Assembly (NCBI GenBank): GCA_030490835.1
Contig: CM059971.1
Span: 104,908,095 to 104,972,094 of the forward strand
Origin: Annona cherimola
Lineage: Eukaryota; Streptophyta; Magnoliopsida; Magnoliales; Annonaceae
DNA length: 64,000 bases
Direction of reading: 5' to 3'
The translations under genes and the position numbers were made by a program. The notes beneath the pieces were generated by a model that did not search any database, was not told where the DNA came from, and saw nothing but the letters and a program-made list of their open reading frames with translations. Positions 56,140 through 64,000 of the stretch are shown here, piece after piece; positions within the stretch are counted from its first letter, which is position 1; each line of letters starts with the position of its first letter.

Positions 56140-56965
56140 CCTGTATTATTTATTTACGATAGTATAAGTATAAAGTGTATTTAATTTATGGGCTAAATTT
56201 TATGTTTTTGGTCGCGTGTATATATTTTTTGAGTTTTGAAAATCAATAGTTTTAAAGGGGTATTTAAGTAATTTTGCTACTAAAATTAGTATTTTTAAAC
56301 AGGTCTACTTCTATGTAACTAAGTTACATAGAATCGGTTTCATGTAACTCTCATTCATTTTTAATATATTGATATTTGATGAAAAATCTAATTCATTCAT
56401 TATATTTAACATTATTTGTTTAACTAGAAAACCAAGTTTCGTCTAAATGTAATATGTGCATAAACCAGATTTGCTCAAAACTAGATACAATTATGTATAA
56501 ATTAGGAAAAATACTTAGATCCATTTACATATATATTAGAATGTAACAATACTTTATAGAATCATTTATCTACATATCAGTGATATTCTAAATGGTTTAG
56601 ATATTAAAATTACTCCTCAAAAATTGATATTTAGCATTAAATTATTCTATTACGTTGATTTTACACATTTATAGATAGGGCCCAATAACGTGATACTAGA
56701 TAATAAAATGGGTTCATGATAATATAAATAATATAACTATAATAGATGAAGTGAATTTTTCATCAACTATCTAGATGTAAAAAATAAAGAGGGTTACATA
56801 GAAGCGCTTCCAATTTTTAAATGCATAAATATAAGTATAAGTATTCAAAAATTTTACTATACTAGGTCACATATTCTTATAAAAAATGAAAATAAAAATG
56901 TGTCTGGACTCTTAGGAGTTTCTATTAGCCTGGGCTAACAAATACATAGGTCTGATTTTTTTATT
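56140..56965. mobile_element. Foldback MITE remnant split by a ~500-bp TIR element
   Basis: The outer parts (about 56140-56290 and 56820-56965) contain foldback phrases ('gtatttaatttatgggctaaattttatg'; right end 'ttctattagcctgggctaacaa'). The centre (about 56300-56810) starts 'ctacttctatgtaactaag' and ends 'gggttacatagaagcgc', inverted ends of the ~500-bp TIR family (copy 3). The nesting is inferred from order; exact junctions are unclear. Confidence 0.5.
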
Positions 56966-57460
56966 TAACACATAGCCCTTATTTGAAAGATGCCTAGGAA
57001 ATAATAATAGTTGTTGTTGTTGCTGATGATGATGTTGTTGTTATTTGATATGTATATGTGGTTAAGATGGCAATATGGTTACTGAAAATAAATACCGAGT
57101 GGTCCAAATGGGATAAAGCGGCATTATATTTTTCATCGAATTTCTTGGTGAAAGAAATTTTTTTATGGAAGTGCTTTACATTTTAAAATTCTTAGATGAC
57201 ATGGGCGTAACAATGGGAAAAAGAAAAGAAAAAAAAGAAAGAAGCAATGAATGGCTTGGCAACTTGCATGCATGATGTTTTCTGGACTATTGAAAATCGA
57301 AAGTTGAAGGTGTTCGTTGGCGAGAAATAGGCAGTTACCTTTTAAACAACAATATTCGAAAGTGCGTCCAACTCGTTCTATAATTACACTGCGTGCATGT
57401 GAGGGGTTAGCGATACGTCCTCAAAAGCTTGCAGTTATGCATCAGTCCAAAAGGCAATTC

Positions 57461-57529
57461 AATTATAATGGTGTACAATTACAATCAAACAAAAAAAAAA
57501 AAAAAAAAAAAAGGAAAATTATAATGGTG
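57461..57529 (+). mobile_element. Tiny poly(A) retro-insertion with 13-bp target duplication
   Basis: AATTATAATGGTG at 57461-57473 and 57517-57529 flanks 43 bp: TACAATTACAATCAAAC, then about 22 As, GG and AA. The duplication is perfect. No other body is present. Confidence 0.7.
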
Positions 57530-58360
57530 AGTTCAAAAATGCATGCAGGAGAGGCAAGTACAATGATTAGCTCCATACTTGTCCAAAAAGTGTTGTATGG
57601 GATAGAGAAATGAAACTAAGGGCACGTTTGTAATTGTAAAATGGGAAAAAATTGTGGTACGAAAGAATTTTAAAAAGAGAATATTTTGAGAATAATAGAC
57701 GTTGTATTTAAAAGGCAAACAATTGTACTGGAAACTAAAGCTATTTTCAGAATGGGAAATCACATCCCACATACATATTATTCAAGCACCTTGGATCCCT
57801 TGGGACACCCCCTATCCATCACCATGCATGATCTATACATATATCCCGTACACCTCCTATTTAAGATTATTGATTATAAAAGCTTTCAGTTCATTTGATT
57901 TCTTGTATATAGGATAAATAAGTAGCTTTAGACATAATGCATAGATTGCATATTAAAAATAAAAAAATCGAGTGATTATAATTAATAGTATTAAAGTATT
58001 TCACATATATATAAAGAGAAAAATTTTTCCATGCAATTGGTTGTATTTTACAACCGTTTAATTTTTAAAGCTTTTTCACATCCAATTTATATATTGTGTT
58101 TAAAAATATTTATTTATCCTATATACAAAAATAAGTGATTTAAAAACTTTTATAATCAATAATCTTAAAAATTATGAATAACCTCAAGCATTTACACGTT
58201 GTGGATTATATACAAATCTAAATATCACGGCTCTTCATGTCATTCAAATATCAATAAAGTAAAATATTATGGATGATTTAGATTTAAAATAAAATATTTA
58301 AAAATAAAAAGTAAATATCAGTTACATAGAAGATTTTCTCATTCATATATATATATATAT
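57530..58360. other. Intergenic region, no supported gene
   Basis: Short overlapping frames at 57533-57917 carry no recognised domain. AT-rich thereafter. Confidence 0.3.
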
Positions 58361-58363
58361 GGA

Positions 58364-58835
58364 GTTTGCTTTTATATAACCATTTATATAAGGTGGTTCC
58401 ATGTGACCTTTTTATTTTTGATATATTTATTAATGATGCAAAATTCAATCTATCCATTATATTTAATATTATTTATTTTTCTAAGAGACTAATTTTATTA
58501 AAATCGAATATGTGCATGGGTTACATTTTCTCAAAAATAAATATATTTCTATCTAAACTAGGAAAAATATAATAATAATTTATAAATTATTTATCCACAT
58601 AATAATGATATTGAGATAGTTTGGATATTGAAAATACTATTTTAAAATTGTTATTTAGCGTGAACTTATTTTATATATTGATTTACGCATTTGTACACAA
58701 GGGTCATGTAGATTAATATTGGACAAATGAAAGGATTTTTATAATAATATAAATAATTCTAAATATGATAGATAAAACAATTTTTACATCAATCATAAAA
58801 TATACATAGAATAGAAGTTTCATAGAAGTATTGCA
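58364..58835. mobile_element. ~500-bp TIR element, copy 4 (with a partial copy after it)
   Basis: Left 'gcttttatataaccatttatataagg' and right 'aagtttcatagaagtattgc' are diverged inverted ends. Interior phrases 'aatttataaattatttatccacat' and 'attatatttaatattatttattt' match the family. A second, incomplete copy follows at about 58960-59300. Confidence 0.5.
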
Positions 58836-59732
58836 GTGTGTGTATGTATGTATATTGATATGAGTTTCATTTCTATGAAACACTTCTTATATATAAATCT
58901 TTTTATTTTTAATATTTTGATAGTTGTATATATATACACATACACACATAAGAACCATTTAGGTGCAATTTGTATATACCCAAATTACGTGCATTCCATT
59001 GCAAAATGAGCTTACACAAACTAAAACACTACACTATTTTATATCATCATTTATCTATATAAAATCTTACTTAAATGGTTCAAATGTTAAAAATATAATT
59101 TTAAAATTAATATTTATATTAAATTATTTTATTACATTGATTTTGGATCATTTTAAGATGAGGCGTATATTCATGTTTGATTTGGATGAAAATTGTTATC
59201 CTATTAAAATAATAATTCTAAATACAATAAAAGTTGAGTAGATGTTAATTTTGTCATCAAATGAGCTCCATTTGTATAAAAATCCACTTAAATTAGTCCA
59301 AATGAGTTATGGTATTTTCCTATATATATATATATACATATACGTATATAAAGTGTGGTTTTCACTCTCCTATTTCTTCCTTCATGCCTTTTCCATTTTA
59401 TTTGATATTGTACTTACATAATTATCGTATTTTTTCCTACATAATTCCCTACATAATTGTTTTTTTATTCCAACTTCATCATATCCGGCTCCCAATTTCG
59501 GATTCTCATTTTGTCCAATTCCATTCCGGACGCTGATATGGTGAAGCCATATGAGCCAAATTAAGACCGGGCGGGCCATGCGTAAATTGGACTCTTCCCA
59601 TATGCATGTAGCAGGAGTTTTCTCGGTCAATTCCTAAGGTTTATGTCATCCACGATTCAATAATTTCAGACCATTGCATGGTTTGTCTGCCATTCCCCAC
59701 AGTTTAATAAATTGTGTGTGCTCACAATCACA

Positions 59733-59982
59733 CCAATCGAGCCGCCGGGTGCGGAACGAAGCTTTCGTTCCCACCGGCACGTGTTCGAATCCCAGGTGGG
59801 AATTTCGAACCAAATCTCTGTGGGGGCATGTGTATGGTCCTCCTTATTTGGTTGAGAGTTGGTGGTCTCCCCCGTTGATATTTGGGAGCTTATTGTCTCC
59901 TTTTGGAAATATTATTAGAATTATCTTAGAACTTTGAATGTGATATGTTGTAAATATACTCCATAAAAAAGAAAAAAAAAAA
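59733..59982 (+). mobile_element. tRNA-derived SINE, copy 4, best-preserved head
   Basis: Flanked by AATCACA at 59726-59732 and 59983-59989. It has a canonical B box, GTTCGAATCCC, at about 59769-59779, preceded by a tRNA-like head ('gagccgccgggtgcgg'). The body contains 'gtggtctccc' and 'gggagcttattgtctcc', shared with copies 1 and 3. It ends 'actccat' plus a long A-rich tail. Length 250 bp. Confidence 0.8.
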
Positions 59983-60345
59983 AATCACATACAGCCTACC
60001 TCCACGGCTCTACCATTCCATATCTTCCTTCCCCCATCCCATCTAAAGCTACGGCCACCATCCCGACGTTATCGAGCTTGACTGTTGTAGGTCGTCAGAA
60101 GCTCAGCCCATATAAAGAGAGAACAGTCCGCGTCAATGCCTATCTACATATTTTCAGTAAATAATTTAATGGCTGTCCCATCTTTTTGCCTCCAAGCGTT
60201 TGAAATTTGAAGGGCTAATTCACGGCCCAATCAGAATTTAGATATCACTGGCGGATTTTTAATTTGTACATAAACCTCGGAAATACCGTATCATTAATTA
60301 TATCGTGGATTTCTAGTATGGGGTTCCTGCGGATAGCCTTGAAAA

Positions 60346-60858
60346 ATGGTACTGCTTTTATAAATTCTCCTTTTTATATAACCTTTTCCATATTTAAAAT
60401 TTTCATAGTGGATGGTAAATTCACGCCATCCACTATATTTAGTATTATTTATAGTAGTTTGCAAACCTTGTTATATGTTTAGTTTTATTGTATATGAGTC
60501 TCATGTATAAATGTGTAAATCAACGTAATAAAATAGCTTGATAAAAATGTCAATTTTAAAGTAGTTTTGTCAACATCCAAACCATCTAAAATATCACTAT
60601 TACGTAGATAAATGATTATATAAAGTATTGTTATATTTTAATACATGTATGAATGGATCTAAATATTTTTTATAATTTACACATGAATATTTATATTTTT
60701 CAACAAATATGGTACAAAATATACTTTATTGTTATGAAATTTAGTTTTTTAGATAAACAAATGATATTAAATATAATAAATTCATTGAATTTTTCATCCA
60801 TGATCTTAAGGGATAATATAACTATACTTATGTATAACCAGGTTACATAAAAGTGGGG
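60346..60858. mobile_element. ~500-bp TIR element, copy 5
   Basis: Left 'ggtactgcttttataaattc' and 'tttttatataacc' pair with right 'ggttacataaaagtgggg'. It also has an internal palindrome near 60405-60440 ('tagtggatggtaaattca' / 'cgccatccacta'). No coding frame. Confidence 0.6.
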
Positions 60859-60859
60859 C

Positions 60860-62337
60860 AATATATATATTCATTATGAGTTACCATCTTTTAAGCCCAA
60901 ATGCATTTCTATATTTCTATAAATATGAGCGCACAAGTGTGTTTAATTCAATAAAAAAAATTTAAGATTTTTAACATGTGTATAGTTAAATACACCCTAA
61001 ACTGTTGATTTTGGAAATTCAAAAACTATATATCTAAAAATTATAATACTTGTTGTATGAAAATAGACTTTGTACCCACATTTGGAAAAAAAAAAAAAAA
61101 ACCGCTATGCGTCTGGATTGTTAGCCTGCCTTACTTGTGAAAAATATGGTATGGCTATTTAAATAGTTAGGATATAACATCAATCTCCAGTCGAGCGAAG
61201 ACTTTGTTTATAAATGCGGAATTGGTCTCATCGTGAACTTTGATTTTTATTTAAAAAAATTCATCGACAACCCCATATCTAATTTTTATAATTCGAAACA
61301 AATTCTTAATTGTATACTCAGGGGTTCACGACAAGAGTTAAATCAAGAGATTGTGCGCTTATATATTTCCGCTTACAGAAAGTTGTAATAAAAAAAACGA
61401 TTTCTAATACCTGAAATAATAAAATTTATATAATTGCAAAAAAAAAAAAAAAAAAAAAACGGTTGGTCGAGTTTAATGAAATATTCGAGTTTAAAAACCG
61501 AAAAGGTTCCTGAAAAAAATCAACTTGGGTTTACTTGAAATGCAGTAATGCGTGTGAAGATGGTCACAAGCTTCCACTAAAATGCAGGCTTGGCAAGACC
61601 AGTTTGATGTTGATGGAAACCGAGCAGTTTGAATGGAAATTCAACGGAATTTTTATTGAAATGTGAGAACTCTTCACTGATTTTTACAAGTAAAAACAAA
61701 AACAGAGAAAGCCTCGCTCGAGGCAAAGCTTAAGAAAGAAAAGAGAAACTGATACAATAGAAATCTGGATTCCACACCCTCATCCGTTTGATGTCAAGGC
61801 CTTCTACAGGCATAACCACTGACCCTACAACTTAGCAGCTGATGTGGAAACATTTCCTCTTTGTTATTCTTCAGCATCAATTGTCAGCTCGGCATGACTC
61901 GTAGAAGATGTTAAAGTCTAACTGCATAGCGTCCTGCAACGCAAGTAATGCATAGCTCGAAGAGGGAATTAATACTGATTCCAGGAAAGGAAAATGGAAT
62001 GCATGTTGGGCTGCATGGTCCAAAAGTACACTATTATCTCTATCCATGACGTTTTTCTTGGAGGCTACCCTGCTGAATATTGATTGCATATGAGCCAAAG
62101 AAGGTGGGCTGCACGTGAGATTGAGATGGACAGTTCCAATTAAAATTGGATAATAGCAAATAAATGGTCCCAGAACCGGATATGGTTTTTTCCTCCAACA
62201 CATGCCCAGTGTTTAATTGTTTATATGCCATGTTATGGAGTAGCTAAGGCCTAAGAGTTGATAACTGTTTTTCCATGAAAATTTTTCAACAAGTAGTACA
62301 AGAGTGTGTTTGATAATCATGAAAATTTGTCAGAGCT
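60860..62337. other. Intergenic region, no supported gene
   Basis: Foldback-core fragments at about 60880-61080; A-runs at about 61086-61101 and 61439-61459. The minus frame 61877-62203 shows no known domain. Nothing else identified. Confidence 0.35.
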
Positions 62338-62375
62338 ATGTATATGAACTATGAAAACAAGTATTGTAGGTGGGC

Positions 62376-63038
62376 CTGGTGTGCGGAATTTCTTTACCAA
62401 CATTTGTCGGCTAAATTGCTTGTTCAGACGGGGGCATTAGGAAGATCTTTGGTGCCACGATGGCTCAAACCGCCACAGGGGTTTGTTAAGATCAATGTTG
62501 ATGCTCGATGCCAGAAAGATCTTGGAGTATTTGCCTGCGCGGCGGTGATAAGAGACTCCCAGGGCTCCTTCATTGCTGCATGTGGGTGGAGAAAGAGCGG
62601 TGTGCTTGAACCGCTACTGATGGAAGCTACTGCTTTCTTACTGGGGATCAGATGGGCAATCCAGATTGATATCAGGCATGCTCTGCTAGAGACTGACTCT
62701 CTCACCCTCTGCCACTTTCTGGCGAAGGCGACCCCCATTTCATCCCCGGTGGGCTTTATTATTGAGGAAATCAGGTCGATCCTTAAAGTGAACGCTTTTT
62801 ATTCAATACATTATGTATTAAGGCAAGGAAATGTTGTTGCACATACCCTAGCCGATTTTGTCTCGGTCTCTACTTTGGACCACCACGTTTGGTGGGGCAA
62901 CCCCCCCAAGCCATACTTGGGAAAATTTATACTGATAATTTTTTGGCAATGAATTGCTTGGATTACTTTATCCCTAATCCCTTTCACATTGAAAGGGATA
63001 TGGATAGAGCGCATCCTTTTATCAAAAAAAAAAAAAAA
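62376..63038 (+). mobile_element. 5'-truncated LINE (L1-type) with RNase H frame, poly(A) and 17-bp target duplication
   Basis: AAGTATTGTAGGTGGGC occurs at 62359-62375 and 63039-63055, bounding a 663-bp insertion that ends TTTTATC and about 17 As. The open frame inside (to the stop at 62950-62952) gives the type-I RNase H domain found at the C terminus of plant LINE polyproteins: INVDAR, LMEATA, ETDSLTL and, near the end, VVAHTLADF, so the D-E-D-D catalytic set is retained. The reverse transcriptase and endonuclease parts are missing because the copy is 5'-truncated. The frame's apparent ATG at 62338 lies in the flank, so it is not a native start. The perfect duplication and open frame suggest a recent insertion. 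Confidence 0.85.
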
Positions 63039-63483
63039 AAGTATTGTAGGTGGGCTGAGTGCCTTCGATGACCAGCAGATAAATACATTCTTCTCCAACT
63101 ATATGTATTAATGAAAAATGGCCTACTACTGCTATCAGTGCACTCACAAATCACAATTTCATGATTGCCCAACAGTCGGATGTCAAAAGCCAGCAGTATT
63201 TGCTTCATTCCATGCATGACGTAACAGCCGTAAGTTTTTGTTTCTTGTATCAAGCTATGAAACTGTTAATTAGATGTCAAAATCAATATTATTTTGATTC
63301 CACGCATGGCATGACAGAGCATTACTATTAAATAGTGTTGAAAAACTGTCGATCAATGTGATTGAATAATGTTGAATTTTGAAAACGATAAGTGGGTCAA
63401 GACTGTCGAATTTTATAATTATATATAAAAATACAGAAAAAGTATGCTTTAGTATATAAACTAAATGCACATTGGCTCATTTT

Positions 63484-63770
63484 TTGTGTTTGGGAAAAAA
63501 TAAAACTTTTGAATGAAAAATTTTAGTGTAAAAGTTGTTGAAATAAATAAAAATGATGTCATATTATAGAGATAATGATGAAAAATAGATAGAATAAAGT
63601 TAAAATAAATATGCTAGTTGTATAGATAGTTATGTAAAATGATTAAAAATATGATAGTTTATATAGAAAAATATGAAGAAATAATTTAAAATTTGGATAA
63701 TCATGAAGTGTGAAATGTTTTATATTAAAAAAATTAGATGAAAAAATTTATTTAAAACCCAACACACACA
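63484..63770 (+). mobile_element. TGTTTGG MITE, forward, diverged
   Basis: Begins TGTGTTTGGGAAAAAATAAAAC and carries 'gatgtcatattatagagataatgatg' and 'aagttaaaataaatatgctagttgtat'. The right end 'aaacccaacacacac' is a weak inverse of the start. No coding capacity. The final ~230 bases of the window show no feature. Confidence 0.6.
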
Positions 63771-64000
63771 CAAAAATGAAAAAGTTCAAAACAACTATAA
63801 GTATGTCCTCCAATATATAAGGAACTTGAATGGACTCCAGTTCCCAACAATTTTTTTCTTGTTCTTGTCGACAGTGATATCTTTTCCTGTTATTTCTTTA
63901 TTTCTTTTATATTCCATTTAAGCCTCCTACACATAACAAACACAGGCCCAATACATATATATGTTCCTATATGTATAGGCATGATTCATGTATATGTATT

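Noticed and set aside
59750..59790. A tRNA gene at the GTTCGAATCCC box
   Set aside because: The head does not fold as a full cloverleaf by eye, and the sequence continues into a body, poly(A) tail and target duplication, so it is a SINE.

Overview
The window looks like nuclear DNA of a flowering plant. It is AT-rich and gene-poor, its genes have GT-AG introns, and they belong to plant-type families: ATL RING-H2 ubiquitin ligases, a WUSCHEL-related homeobox gene, an ESCRT-III VPS2 subunit, and a plant membrane protein with a YYLLWWKKR signature. Species and clade cannot be fixed from the sequence. I see no organellar, bacterial or CRISPR-like sequence.

Genes, left to right. Two intronless ATL-type RING-H2 genes lie about 10.4 kb apart on the + strand (469-942 and 11365-11805), probably dispersed tandem duplicates. 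A five-exon VPS2.1/CHMP2-type ESCRT-III gene runs on the - strand (20550-25259, 223 aa when spliced). A two-exon WOX2-type homeobox gene is on the - strand (29221-30578, 248 aa), with an intact WUS homeodomain and WUS box. A single-exon membrane protein of unknown function is on the + strand (50770-51702, 310 aa). Their products act separately (ubiquitination at membranes, endosomal sorting, embryonic patterning, unknown), so no shared pathway is implied.

Most of the remaining ~58 kb is layered transposon debris. It includes a solo LTR with a 5-bp target duplication (1055-1373). Four tRNA-derived SINE-like insertions carry their own target duplications. A 5'-truncated LINE with an open RNase H frame and a 17-bp duplication lies at 62376-63038, and a decayed relative near 7.5-7.9 kb. 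There are also several non-autonomous DNA-transposon families: Mutator-like elements with 9-bp duplications, a TGTTTGG-ended MITE of ~250-300 bp with about ten copies, foldback elements that are almost perfect hairpins, a hAT-like composite, and a ~500-bp TIR family. Nesting is visible in several places.

The most unusual signal is a set of up to seven tiny insertions: a 9-16 bp target duplication flanking only 20-48 bp, mostly poly(A) preceded by a few bases such as TTTCATC, TTACATC or TTGATC. They look like extremely 5'-truncated LINE-machinery retrotransposition products. I found no multi-gene system that looks novel.
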